Assembly: GCA_900753305.1 (NCBI GenBank)
Contig: CAADYR010000171.1
Coordinates: forward strand, 27,524-91,523
Origin: Lachnospiraceae bacterium
Lineage (GTDB): Bacteria; Bacillota; Clostridia; Lachnospirales; Lachnospiraceae
Reading direction: 5' to 3'
DNA length: 64,000 nucleotides
This document shows, piece by piece, positions 54,048-63,660 of the stretch (position 1 is its first letter; each line of letters begins with the position of its first letter). The notes under the pieces were generated by a model. It did not search any database and was not told the DNA's origin. It was given only the letters and a program-made list of their open reading frames with translations. The translations under genes and the position numbers were made by a program.

Positions 54048-56999
54048 ATGAAAAAATCTGTTAAAAAAGTAGGAATTTGTGTGACTGCATTTGTTATAAT
54101 CGCTGTAATAGCAACATTGATGTCACAAGACAAAGTCACAGATTTCCATGAGAAATATGCAGGAACAGATCTGACATCAGATATTGAAGGAATGGAAAGG
54201 TCAGGGACTTATATGCAGTATCTTGCTTCGCATGATCAGAGTAAATGTCCTAAACAAAATATTAAAGTAGATCTGTTTGATTACAGTTCAGCACAGGATG
54301 TTGAAGTCTATTCAGATTATGAAGGGGTAGACAAGGCATTGTATACAGGAGCCGATTCTACTGTGACCTGGGAGATCAATGTACCGGAAAGAGGATATTA
54401 TAACTTATATACAGAATATTTGCTTCCAGAATCCCGAGGTGTAGCAGCAGAGAGAATTGTATCGGTCAATGGAGAGATTCCTTTTGAAACAGCGCGGAAC
54501 ATTACCTTTTCCAGAATCTGGACAAATGATGGGGAGGTTAAGGTAGACAATCAGGACAATGAAATCAGACCAAGCCAGAAAGAAGTTTATGCATGGCAGG
54601 ATGCTTATTTCAGGGATGACAGAGGGTATGTGGCAGAACCATATTTGTTTTATTTTGAAAAGGGTATAAATGAACTGACGTTGGAAGCTGCGAATGAACC
54701 CATGATCTTAAAGAACCTGGAGTTAAAGGCAATAGAAACCAAGGATGATTATGCAGCATATATTCAGAAACAACCAAAAGTTGACGAGACAGACCTTGGA
54801 CTGGATTATGTACAGATTATTCAGGGTGAAGATTCAACTCTTCGCTCAGAGTCTTCCCTTTATGCAAAATATGACCGATCATCCCCTACAACGCAGCCTA
54901 ACAGTGTAACAACAACAGTACTCAATTATGTAGGCGGCGAGGCATGGAGAAATGCCGGACAGTGGATTGAATGGGACTTTGAAGTACCTGAGGATGGTTA
55001 TTATAATCTGATGGTAAAGGGCAGACAGAACTATTCAAGAGGCAGCATTTCAAGCCGGAGTGTGTACATAGATGGAGAGATTCCTTTTGAAGAAATGAAG
55101 GCAATATCTTTTGGTTATGAAAATGACTGGAATTGCCAGACACTGGCAGATGAGAGTGGAACACCTTATAACATATACCTGACAAAAGGCACACATACAT
55201 TGAGACTTGAAGCTACGTTAGGTGACATGGGAGCTATTCTGGAAGAATTGGAGGATTCCATTTTCCGATTAAATCAGATTTATCGTAAAATACTGGTTTA
55301 TACAGGAGCAACACCGGATAAATACCGTGACTATAATATTCAGCAGATATATCCGGAAGTAATGGAAGCTATGGATCTGGAGTCCAAACGTCTTTACAAG
55401 ATCGTAGATGACATGGTTGTATACAGTGGACAAAAGGCAGACAATATCGCATCAGCGCAAACTGTAGCACAGCAGTTGGAACGTTTTGTGAAGAATCCTA
55501 ACAAGATCACGCTGGAATTTACGACTTTTAAAGATAATATTACAGCTTTGGGTACGGCTTCCCTGAATATGAGTGCTACCAAGCTTGATATTGATTATAT
55601 TACAGTAAGCGGTACGAATGCACAGGTCAAGAAAGATAAAGCAGGAACATTTACCAAAGTATGGCATGAAATGAAGTCTTTTGGTGCTTCCTTCGTAGTC
55701 GATTATGATGCAGTAGGTGATGTATACGAGGCAGATGATGATGGAGTAATCAAAGTATGGATTCTGACAGGACGCGATCAGGGTACAATCCTCAAGTCTA
55801 TGGTAGATGATACCTTTACACCACAGACAGGTATCAAAGTCAATGTAGAAATCGTTGCGGCAGATGCATTACTGAATGCAGTTGTGGCAGGCAGAGGTCC
55901 TAATGTTGTATTGTCAGTCGGAGCAGACCAGCCTGTCAACTATGCTCTTCGTAATGCGGTGGAGGATTTGAGCCAGTTCTCAGATCTGCCAGAAGTGTTG
56001 TCGCATTATACAGAAAGCTCTTATGAACAGTACAGACTGGATGATCATATTTATGGTATTCCTGAGACACAGAACTTCAATGTTATGTTCTATCGTAAGG
56101 ATGTTCTGGAAGAACTGGGACTCAAGACACCGGATACCTGGCAGGAACTGATTGAGATGCTGCCTACGATTCAGGGTAATAACATGACAATTGCCATTCC
56201 TACAGCAGCAGGAAGCAGTGCTACGGCAGCAGCTACAACTTCCGTAGCATCCAATGCACCGGATTTGTCCATGTATTTCAGCCTTTTATATCAATATGGC
56301 GGAGATATGTACAATGAGAATGGTACCAGGACAGTCGTAAACAGTGAAGCCGGAGTAAAGGCATTTGACGATTATGTCAGATACTTCAATGACTATGGAA
56401 TCCCTACGATTTATGACTTTGTCAGCAGATTCCGTTCAGGAGAAATGCCAATCGGTATAGCATCTTATTCCGTATACAATACTCTGATGGTATCTGCACC
56501 GGAAATCAGAGGTTTGTGGGACTTCACCCTGATTCCGGGAACAGAAGTATCCGATGCAAATGGCAAGACATATATTGACCGTTCGGACTTCATTACAGGA
56601 AGTGCAACCATGATGATCAAGACCGAAGATGAGCAGCTTCGCAACAATTCATGGGAGTTCATGAAATGGTGGGCAGATTCTGATACACAGGTACGTTTTG
56701 GACGTGAGATTGAAGCTTTGCTTGGTTCTTCCGCAAGATATGCAACTGCCAATAAGGATGCATTTGGACAGTTAGCATGGAGCGCAGACGATATTGCTGT
56801 ATTAAATGATCAGTGGGATCAGACCGTAGGAATTAGAGAAGTGCCTGGTGGATATTATACCGGCCGCCATATTACCAATGCAATTCGTAAGGTCATCAAT
56901 GAAAAAGACGATCCGCGTGAAACAATCATAGATTATTCTATCAAAATCGATGAAGAAATCACGAAGAAGCGAATCGAGTTCGGTTTACCCGTAGATTAG
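54048..56999 (+). CDS. membrane-anchored solute-binding protein with two N-terminal carbohydrate-binding-like modules
   Basis: A 983-residue extracytoplasmic protein. A membrane anchor (about 8-28: GICVTAFVIIAVIATLM) has no lipobox cysteine. Two similar beta-sandwich modules follow, at about 65-230 and 250-395. Each has a 'W......P..GYYNL' strand (VPERGYYNLYTEY; VPEDGYYNLMVKG) and a GEIPFE motif. A helical linker leads to a family-1 solute-binding domain (about 595-975) with VWILTGRDQGTILKSMVDD, YGIPETQNFNVMFYRKD and WEFMKWWADS. The ATG at 54048 is chosen over GTG 54036, since the latter overlaps GGAGGA. MalF/MalG-type permeases follow. Confidence 0.85.
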   Translation: MKKSVKKVGICVTAFVIIAVIATLMSQDKVTDFHEKYAGTDLTSDIEGMERSGTYMQYLASHDQSKCPKQNIKVDLFDYSSAQDVEVYSDYEGVDKALYTGADSTVTWEINVPERGYYNLYTEYLLPESRGVAAERIVSVNGEIPFETARNITFSRIWTNDGEVKVDNQDNEIRPSQKEVYAWQDAYFRDDRGYVAEPYLFYFEKGINELTLEAANEPMILKNLELKAIETKDDYAAYIQKQPKVDETDLGLDYVQIIQGEDSTLRSESSLYAKYDRSSPTTQPNSVTTTVLNYVGGEAWRNAGQWIEWDFEVPEDGYYNLMVKGRQNYSRGSISSRSVYIDGEIPFEEMKAISFGYENDWNCQTLADESGTPYNIYLTKGTHTLRLEATLGDMGAILEELEDSIFRLNQIYRKILVYTGATPDKYRDYNIQQIYPEVMEAMDLESKRLYKIVDDMVVYSGQKADNIASAQTVAQQLERFVKNPNKITLEFTTFKDNITALGTASLNMSATKLDIDYITVSGTNAQVKKDKAGTFTKVWHEMKSFGASFVVDYDAVGDVYEADDDGVIKVWILTGRDQGTILKSMVDDTFTPQTGIKVNVEIVAADALLNAVVAGRGPNVVLSVGADQPVNYALRNAVEDLSQFSDLPEVLSHYTESSYEQYRLDDHIYGIPETQNFNVMFYRKDVLEELGLKTPDTWQELIEMLPTIQGNNMTIAIPTAAGSSATAAATTSVASNAPDLSMYFSLLYQYGGDMYNENGTRTVVNSEAGVKAFDDYVRYFNDYGIPTIYDFVSRFRSGEMPIGIASYSVYNTLMVSAPEIRGLWDFTLIPGTEVSDANGKTYIDRSDFITGSATMMIKTEDEQLRNNSWEFMKWWADSDTQVRFGREIEALLGSSARYATANKDAFGQLAWSADDIAVLNDQWDQTVGIREVPGGYYTGRHITNAIRKVINEKDDPRETIIDYSIKIDEEITKKRIEFGLPVD

Positions 57000-57021
57000 G
57001 AAAGGTTTGGTTATTAGCATG
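57000..57021 (+). promoter_or_regulatory. extended translation-start motif, copy 4
   Basis: GAAAGG, TTTGGTTATTAGC, ATG. It overlaps the stop codon region of the solute-binding protein gene and sets the permease start at 57019. Confidence 0.6.
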
Positions 57022-57957
57022 AAAGAATATCTGAATAAGTATTTCAGGCTCAGAAAGCATAACATGAGCGTGGCATGGAAAAAAGCGAAGCGAAGCAAGA
57101 TGTGTTATCTTTTCCTTGCTCCTTACGCAATTCTGTTTGGGTTGTTCGTGATATTACCGGTTATCTCATCTATTTTCTTTAGTTTTACTTATTACAATAT
57201 TTTGGAAAAGCCGAGATTTATTGGACTGTCCAATTACATCAGCCTGATTCTGGAGGATGATATCTTCCTTATAGGTATTAAGAATACACTTCTGATCGCG
57301 GTTATTACAGGACCACTCGGTTATATTATGTCGTTCCTGTTTGCATGGCTGATCAATGAATTGCCCAGATGGGTAAGAAGTGTGGCGGTAGTTGTTTTTT
57401 ATGCACCATCTATTGCAGGTAACTGTTATGTCATCTTCTCAGTATTCTTCAGAGGTGACGCATATGGTTATGTGAATGCTTTCCTGATGAATCTTGGAAT
57501 CATAGATTCACCGATTCTGTGGTTCATAAATCCGAAGTATATGCTTCCTATCTGTATGTTGGTTATCCTGTGGATGAGTCTTGGTACGGGTTTCCTTTCC
57601 TTCGTAGCTGGTCTGCAGGGTGTAGACAGAGCACAGTTTGAGGCAGGATATATGGATGGAATCAAGAACAGATGGCAGGAATTATGGTATATTACATTGC
57701 CTAATATGAAGCCCATGCTGATGTTCGGTGCGGTAATGTCCATTACACAGGCTTTTGGTGTATGTGATGTGACCATGGCTCTGTGTGGATATCCAAGTAC
57801 GGATTATGCAGCCAGAACAGTTGTAACACACTTGTTTGACTACGGTTATTCACGATTTGAAATGGGATATGCATCAGCAATTGCAACGATCCTGTTTTTG
57901 ATCATGATCTTGTGTAACAAAGCAATTCAAAGTCTGTTAAGAAGAGTGGGAACCTGA
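57019..57957 (+). CDS. MalF-type sugar ABC transporter permease
   Basis: A 312-residue permease with six membrane helices. The N-terminal helix LFLAPYAILFGLFVILPVISS and the inner EAA loop (EAGYMDGIKNRWQELWYITLPNMKP) that docks the ATPase identify the family. It should form a heterodimer with the next gene's product. The start is ATG 57019, within the recurring start motif. No ATPase gene is in the window; it is probably shared and encoded elsewhere, as is common for sugar ABC systems in Firmicutes. Confidence 0.93.
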   Translation: MKEYLNKYFRLRKHNMSVAWKKAKRSKMCYLFLAPYAILFGLFVILPVISSIFFSFTYYNILEKPRFIGLSNYISLILEDDIFLIGIKNTLLIAVITGPLGYIMSFLFAWLINELPRWVRSVAVVVFYAPSIAGNCYVIFSVFFRGDAYGYVNAFLMNLGIIDSPILWFINPKYMLPICMLVILWMSLGTGFLSFVAGLQGVDRAQFEAGYMDGIKNRWQELWYITLPNMKPMLMFGAVMSITQAFGVCDVTMALCGYPSTDYAARTVVTHLFDYGYSRFEMGYASAIATILFLIMILCNKAIQSLLRRVGT

Positions 57958-57958
57958 T

Positions 57959-58861
57959 ATGAGTAAAAATAAGAAAAACATTGACAAAACAACAACACAA
58001 CATAGAAAACTGATTAAAAGAAGAAAACCGAATCGTTCTGTATGGGGAGACATTCTACTTTATTTCTTCCTTTTACTTGTAGCGGCTGTCATGGTATTTC
58101 CTATTGTATATGCGGTAAGCAGTGCCTTGAAACCATTGGATGAATTATTTATGTTTCCACCCAGAATATTTGCCCAGAACCCTACCTTGGATAACTTCTC
58201 AGATCTGTTTGTCACGATGGGCAAGTCATGGGTAACTTTCTCCAGATATCTGTTCAATACAGTATTTATCACAGGAGTAGGTACAGCAGGACATCTGATC
58301 GTTGCTTCCATGGCGGCTTTTGTACTTGCCAAATATGATTTTCCCGGAGGAAAGACGTTTTTCCGTCTGGTTACAGTAGCAATGATGTTCAGCGGATATG
58401 TAACAGCAATCCCTAATTACTTGATTATCAATGCATTAGGATGGGTAGATACCTACTGGGCAATCATTATTCCGGCTTTTGCATCTCCTATGGGACTTTT
58501 CCTGATGAAACAGTTCATGGAGGGACTTCCAACTTCTCTGATTGAAGCAGCCAAAATCGATGGGGCAAGCGAATGGAAGGTATTTGCCAATATCGTAATG
58601 CCTAATGTAAAGCCTGCATGGATGACACTGATTATCTTTTCTGTTCAGGCATTGTGGAATAATAAAGCAGCTACTTTCATTTATTCTGAAGAGCGTAAGA
58701 CTCTCGTATATGCATTACAGCAGATACAAAGTGGTGGTATTGCCAGAACAGGACAGGGTGCTGCAGTACTGGTAGTAGTTATGATTGTTCCGATTGCAAT
58801 ATTTATTTTCTCTGAAAGTCAGATCCTTGAGACTATGGCTAGTTCAGGTTTAAAAGACTAA
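57959..58861 (+). CDS. MalG-type sugar ABC transporter permease
   Basis: A 300-residue permease with six membrane helices and a long basic N-terminus (residues 1-28). The EAA loop reads EAAKIDGASEWKVFANIVMPNVKP, the canonical MalG form, and the sequence MAAFVLAKYDFPGGKTFF is typical. It begins one base after the stop of the MalF-type gene, so the two are translationally coupled. It completes the channel of the CBM-SBP transporter. Confidence 0.94.
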   Translation: MSKNKKNIDKTTTQHRKLIKRRKPNRSVWGDILLYFFLLLVAAVMVFPIVYAVSSALKPLDELFMFPPRIFAQNPTLDNFSDLFVTMGKSWVTFSRYLFNTVFITGVGTAGHLIVASMAAFVLAKYDFPGGKTFFRLVTVAMMFSGYVTAIPNYLIINALGWVDTYWAIIIPAFASPMGLFLMKQFMEGLPTSLIEAAKIDGASEWKVFANIVMPNVKPAWMTLIIFSVQALWNNKAATFIYSEERKTLVYALQQIQSGGIARTGQGAAVLVVVMIVPIAIFIFSESQILETMASSGLKD

Positions 58862-58876
58862 GGATCGAGGTGGCAT

Positions 58877-60385
58877 ATGAAGAAGACAATACAAAGAATA
58901 GCGGCATTGGCACTGAGTGTAGTGACACTGGCAGGCAGCAATATGGTAGTACATGCGGATGAAGGGTATACATACGGATATGATTATTGGGGAGATGTGC
59001 AGTATTCCCCGGATGTTTACAAGACCATTTCCGTTTATACAGATGTAGAACTTGGACTTGACAAGAAACTAAATGCTCCACAGGGATTATTTGTTGTAGG
59101 ACAGTTCATTTACCTGTGTGATACAGGCAACAATAGAATCCTTGAAATGGAGAGAAAAGACGAAGATACGATAGAACTTGTAAGAGTAATTGATCATATT
59201 ACAGGAGATGTGGCAGATAAAGAATTTCAGAATCCTACAGACATTGCGGTATCAGAGGAGGGCTTCCTTTATATAGCAGACAGGGACAATAACAGGATAC
59301 TGAAGTTGGATTCTGATGGTAATTATGTCATGGAATTTACAAAGCCTGCAGATGCAACGTTTGATCAGTCACTGAGCTTCTTCCCAAGCAAGATTGCTGT
59401 AGATTCAGCAGGCAGAGTGTACTGTGTCGCAACTAATGCTAACAAGGGTCTGATCAAGTATGAAAGTGATGGTACTTTTGCAGGGTTCGTTGGCGCAACA
59501 CCTGTAACCTATGACTGGACAGATTACATATGGAAGAGACTGGCAACACAGGAGCAGAGAGCCAAGATGGAATCCTTTGTCCCAACAGAATATGACAATG
59601 TTTTCATGGATTATGAAGGTTTTATCTATGCATGTACGACCAATGTTTCAGAAGAAGATCTGGACAGCGGAGCAGCGAATCCGGTCAGAAGACTGAATAT
59701 GATGGGAAATGACATACTTGTCAGAAATGGAGACTATTATATCATCGGTGATCTTTACTGGGGGTCAGGTGGTGGATATGAAGGCCCTTCATTATTGACA
59801 GACGTAACAGCAATGGACAATGACGTATTCTTTTGTCTGGATAAGACCAGAGGAAGAATATTCGGATATGATGACCAGGGTAGAATGTTATACTGCTTTG
59901 GCGGTAACGGTAATATGGATGGTTATTTCAAACAGCCGGCAGCTCTGGAGCATATGGGGCATGATCTGCTGGTGCTTGATTCATTGGACAACAGTCTGAC
60001 ACTGTTCACACCAACAGAGTACGGGACAAAAATCTATGATGCAATAGAACAGTTCCAGAATGGTGATTATGAAGAATCCGGTGCAAGCTGGCAGGCAGTC
60101 ATGAATATGAATGGCAACTATGATCTGGCATATATCGGTATCGGACGTTCCCTGCTTCGGCAGAAGAAATATCATGAAGCAATGGAATACTTCAAACTCA
60201 AGTTAGATGATGATAACTACTCCAAGGCATTTAAACAATATCGAAAAGAATGGGTAGAAGATCATATCGTAATTATATTTACTGGAGTATTGCTGATCTT
60301 ATGTGTACCTCTTGCAATTGGGAAAGTCAGATCTATCAAAGAAGAAATCGACCATGCAGATATTTTTATGGACAGTAAGGAATAG
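58877..60385 (+). CDS. secreted, C-terminally membrane-anchored NHL-repeat protein with TPR
   Basis: A 502-residue protein with a cleavable signal peptide (residues 1-28, ending ...NMVVHADE). NHL propeller blades follow: LNAPQGLFVVGQFIYLCDTGNNRI, FQNPTDIAVSEEGFLYIADRDNNRI and FFPSKIAVDSAGRVYCVA. A TPR-like helix pair (AYIGIGRSLLRQKKYHEAMEYF) precedes a C-terminal membrane helix (about 460-480). The propeller is thus displayed outside, tethered to the membrane next to the transporter. It probably has a recognition or scaffold role. I know of no characterised member. Confidence 0.85.
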   Translation: MKKTIQRIAALALSVVTLAGSNMVVHADEGYTYGYDYWGDVQYSPDVYKTISVYTDVELGLDKKLNAPQGLFVVGQFIYLCDTGNNRILEMERKDEDTIELVRVIDHITGDVADKEFQNPTDIAVSEEGFLYIADRDNNRILKLDSDGNYVMEFTKPADATFDQSLSFFPSKIAVDSAGRVYCVATNANKGLIKYESDGTFAGFVGATPVTYDWTDYIWKRLATQEQRAKMESFVPTEYDNVFMDYEGFIYACTTNVSEEDLDSGAANPVRRLNMMGNDILVRNGDYYIIGDLYWGSGGGYEGPSLLTDVTAMDNDVFFCLDKTRGRIFGYDDQGRMLYCFGGNGNMDGYFKQPAALEHMGHDLLVLDSLDNSLTLFTPTEYGTKIYDAIEQFQNGDYEESGASWQAVMNMNGNYDLAYIGIGRSLLRQKKYHEAMEYFKLKLDDDNYSKAFKQYRKEWVEDHIVIIFTGVLLILCVPLAIGKVRSIKEEIDHADIFMDSKE

Positions 60386-60394
60386 GAGGCAGGA

Positions 60395-61051
60395 ATGAAA
60401 ACGCTGGTGAAAAAGAAAGATAAATTAGAGCATTACATTCAGACACTGAAGTTCTCATTGTACTGCATTACCCATCCACTTGATGGTTTCTGGGATTTGA
60501 CACATGAGAAAAGAGGATCTATTGCAGCGGCGAATACAATACTGATTCTGACTTTAATTACCAGGATCCTGAAACTGCAATATACAAGTTTCATATTTAA
60601 CAAGGTATATTGGCCTAAAATCAATATTTTCCTTTATCTGGCAAGTATTTTGTTTCCACTGGCACTCTGGTGTGTAGGAAACTGGGGACTGACAACGCTT
60701 TTTGATGGAAAAGGTAAGTTATCACAGGTATATATGGCAACCTGTTATGGTATGACACCTTATCCGCTGATTCAGATTCCATTAATTTTTTTCAGTAATG
60801 TAGTAACGGTGGATGAAGCCGAGTTTTATTCGGTAATGAGTGTGATTTCTCTGATCTGGGCTGCACTGTTGATTCTGGCAGCCATGTCGCAGATTCATGA
60901 GTACAAGATGAGCAAGACACTGCTCTTTACCGTAGCTACAGGTTTTGCAATGCTGGTAATGGTATTTATCCTGTTACTGTTCTTCAGTATGATCAGTCAG
61001 GGAATTGCTTATTTCATATCCATAGGTAAAGAAATACTGTTTCGAATGTAG
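60395..61051 (+). CDS. YIP1-family polytopic membrane protein
   Basis: A 218-residue protein with five membrane helices. The cytoplasmic N-terminus with ITHPLDGFWDLTHEKRGS is the start of Yip1 domains in Firmicutes ('P.dgf..lk..k.gs'). Helix 2 ends in the WCVGNWGLTTLFDGKGKL loop and the third part has YGMTPYPLIQIP, both Yip1 hallmarks. It begins 10 bases after the NHL gene and is conserved in such loci. Its role in the transport system is unknown. Confidence 0.82.
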   Translation: MKTLVKKKDKLEHYIQTLKFSLYCITHPLDGFWDLTHEKRGSIAAANTILILTLITRILKLQYTSFIFNKVYWPKINIFLYLASILFPLALWCVGNWGLTTLFDGKGKLSQVYMATCYGMTPYPLIQIPLIFFSNVVTVDEAEFYSVMSVISLIWAALLILAAMSQIHEYKMSKTLLFTVATGFAMLVMVFILLLFFSMISQGIAYFISIGKEILFRM

Positions 61052-61088
61052 TGAAGGACTCAAAAATAGAAGTTAGGGAGAAGTCATA

Positions 61089-63638
61089 ATGAAGACGAAA
61101 ATTAAAAGCTTAATAGGTCCCTTAATCCTTTTCCTCATAATTATGGCAGGTATACTGGTGACTACTTTGTATAAGGATGAACCGGAACCGACAGAAGTAA
61201 TTAAACTCAATGGTTATGAGGAGTCCGGGGAGGATATTGTATTAGAGAATGACAGACTGGTTATGAAGATGGATTCTGCTACGACACAGTTCTCTGTAGA
61301 AGTAAAAGAGAACGGGGCAGTCTGGTATTCCAATCCACAGGATGCGGATGATGACCAGTTGGCACTGAAGCCGGACAAAGAGAAACTGAAATCGACACTT
61401 TTACTGACTTACAGTACTAAGAATGGTGTAGATACCCTTTTCAATAATTACGCTTACAGCATGGAGAAGGGAATTTATGATATTGAAAAAGGTGATGATT
61501 ATATCAAGGTATTCTATTCTATCGGAGATACAGATAAGGAATTTATGATCCCTACTGTAATCGAAAAGGACAGAATGGATGCATTTATAAAGAAAATGGA
61601 TAAAGATGCATCTACCCGTACACTGGAATACTATAAGAAATATGACGTCAACAAGCTGGGCAAGAAAGATAATAAGGAAGAGCTGCTGGCTGCATATCCT
61701 ATGTTGGAAACAACACCGATCTATGTGCTTCGTGATACGACCAAGGATAATATTAAAGGAAAGCTGGAAGAGTATTTTGCAGCAGCCGGTTATACCTATG
61801 AAGAATATAGCACAGATAAGGAACTGGCAGGAGAGCAGGGGACTTCCGAGAAACCTGTATTCAATGTAAATGTGGTGTACCGTCTGGAGGGAGACAGCCT
61901 GATAGTAGAAGTACCACTGAATGAAGTAGAATACAAAGATAATTATCCAATCTATTATCTCAACGTACTTCCCTATTTTGGAGCAGGTGGGTTAGAGGAT
62001 GAAGGGTATATGTTGGTACCGGAAGGCGGTGGTGCCCTGATTAATTTCAACAATGGCAAGACAGCACAGAACAGCTATTATGCCAATATGTATGGATGGG
62101 ATCATGCACAGAACAGAGAAGCAGTGGTACATGAGACAGAGACATATTTCAATGCCTTTGGTGTTTCCAGAAATGGTTCCTCTTTCCTGTGTATCATGGA
62201 AAATGGTGCTCCTTATGCAGCAGTTACTGCTGATATCAGCGGTAAGAGCACAAGCTATAACAGTGTCAGTGCACAGTACACTCTGGCTCATAGAGATCAG
62301 TATGAAATGGGAGACAGATATGAGGGTAAGATGTATGTATATCAGGAATCCTTACCGGATGATACACTTAGACAAAGTTATCATTTCCTCGGAACAGATA
62401 ATTATGCTGATATGGCAGGTGTATATCGTAATTACTTGGAGGATATTTCAGGAGATTATCTTACCAAATGTGAAGATACACAGACTCCTACAGTAATAGA
62501 AGTAGTAGGGGCTGTTGATAAGATTAAACAGGTGGCAGGTATTCCGATGTCCAGACCACTCAAGCTTACAAGCTTCGATGAAACACAGAAAATTCTGGAA
62601 GATTTGCAGCAGGAGGGTATCTCCAATATGTCTGTCAAACTTACCGGGTGGATGAACGGTGGTGTACAGCAGAAGCTGCTCAAAAAGGCAAAGCCGGTAT
62701 CTGACCTTGGTGGTAAGAAAGCTCTGAAAAAACTGATCCAGTATGCAGATGAAAATCAGATTGATCTGTATCTGGATGGAATTACAGATTATGCATATGA
62801 CAGTGATATTTTTGACGGATTTCTGGTATTTACCGATTCTGCGCGCTTCGTAAATAAGGATAAGGCAGAGATTTATCCTTATTCCACTGTTACATATGCT
62901 AAGCGAGAGAAGCAGAAACCACATTATCTTCTAAAAGCATCCCTGGCATCCCAGATGGCAGATAATCTGGTAGAAGCTGCAGACAGGTATGATGCCAATG
63001 TTTCTTTTGCAGAGATTGGTATGGAACTCAATTCTGATTATTACAAGAAGAATCCTGTCAGCAGGCAGCAGGTTCTGGATAATCAGGAAGCGAAACTCAA
63101 GGCAATCAGAGACAGTGGCATGAAGGTCATGGTCAATATGGGTAACAATTACGCAGTTCCCTACTGCAACGTTGTTACGAACATGGATCTGAATGGTTCT
63201 GATTATTCCATTTTGGACGGCACAGCTCCTGTTTACCAAATGGCAATTCATGGATATGTGAATTATACAGGACAGTCTTTGAACATGACACAGAATTATG
63301 AAGAAGAATTATTACAGTCTGCAGAATATGGTGCGGGACTTGCCTTTACACTGATGAAAGAGAGCGAGTTCACATTGCAGAATACAATGTATACCAAGTA
63401 TTTTGGAATCCAGTACGATGCATGGCATGATAAGCTGATGGAGATATATACAAGATATAATAAGGAATTAGGACATACATTTAACCAGAGAATCATTGAT
63501 CACAAGATGATAACAGATAAGTTAACCTGCACAGAATATGAAGATGGAACCAAGGTCTATGTTAATTACAGTTATGATGAAGTTATTACTCCGGAAGGAG
63601 ACAAGGTTCCACTTAGAGATTATTTTGTAACGAAGTAA
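61089..63638 (+). CDS. DUF5696 membrane-anchored extracytoplasmic protein
   Basis: An 849-residue protein with one N-terminal membrane helix (about 8-27: LIGPLILFLIIMAGILVTTLY). The exported part begins with a beta-rich module (ENDRLVMKMDSATTQFSVEVKENGAVWYSNP) and continues with a region resembling a glycoside-hydrolase TIM barrel: LKLTGWMNGGVQ, IDLYLDGITDYAYDSDIF, VSFAEIGMELNSDYYKK and VMVNMGNNYAVPY. No established catalytic pair can be assigned. DUF5696 proteins accompany sugar transporters of this type. An in vivo glycan-hydrolase role is plausible, but that is inference. Confidence 0.8.
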   Translation: MKTKIKSLIGPLILFLIIMAGILVTTLYKDEPEPTEVIKLNGYEESGEDIVLENDRLVMKMDSATTQFSVEVKENGAVWYSNPQDADDDQLALKPDKEKLKSTLLLTYSTKNGVDTLFNNYAYSMEKGIYDIEKGDDYIKVFYSIGDTDKEFMIPTVIEKDRMDAFIKKMDKDASTRTLEYYKKYDVNKLGKKDNKEELLAAYPMLETTPIYVLRDTTKDNIKGKLEEYFAAAGYTYEEYSTDKELAGEQGTSEKPVFNVNVVYRLEGDSLIVEVPLNEVEYKDNYPIYYLNVLPYFGAGGLEDEGYMLVPEGGGALINFNNGKTAQNSYYANMYGWDHAQNREAVVHETETYFNAFGVSRNGSSFLCIMENGAPYAAVTADISGKSTSYNSVSAQYTLAHRDQYEMGDRYEGKMYVYQESLPDDTLRQSYHFLGTDNYADMAGVYRNYLEDISGDYLTKCEDTQTPTVIEVVGAVDKIKQVAGIPMSRPLKLTSFDETQKILEDLQQEGISNMSVKLTGWMNGGVQQKLLKKAKPVSDLGGKKALKKLIQYADENQIDLYLDGITDYAYDSDIFDGFLVFTDSARFVNKDKAEIYPYSTVTYAKREKQKPHYLLKASLASQMADNLVEAADRYDANVSFAEIGMELNSDYYKKNPVSRQQVLDNQEAKLKAIRDSGMKVMVNMGNNYAVPYCNVVTNMDLNGSDYSILDGTAPVYQMAIHGYVNYTGQSLNMTQNYEEELLQSAEYGAGLAFTLMKESEFTLQNTMYTKYFGIQYDAWHDKLMEIYTRYNKELGHTFNQRIIDHKMITDKLTCTEYEDGTKVYVNYSYDEVITPEGDKVPLRDYFVTK

Positions 63639-63660
63639 GGAAGAAGAAAGGATTTTGATT

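Noticed and set aside
9066..57009. Upstream in-frame starts giving MKGMVIxM or MVIxM N-termini in four genes
   Set aside because: The upstream ATG or TTG lies directly on or next to the GAAAGG ribosome site, leaving no room for initiation there. The last ATG of the motif is the better start.
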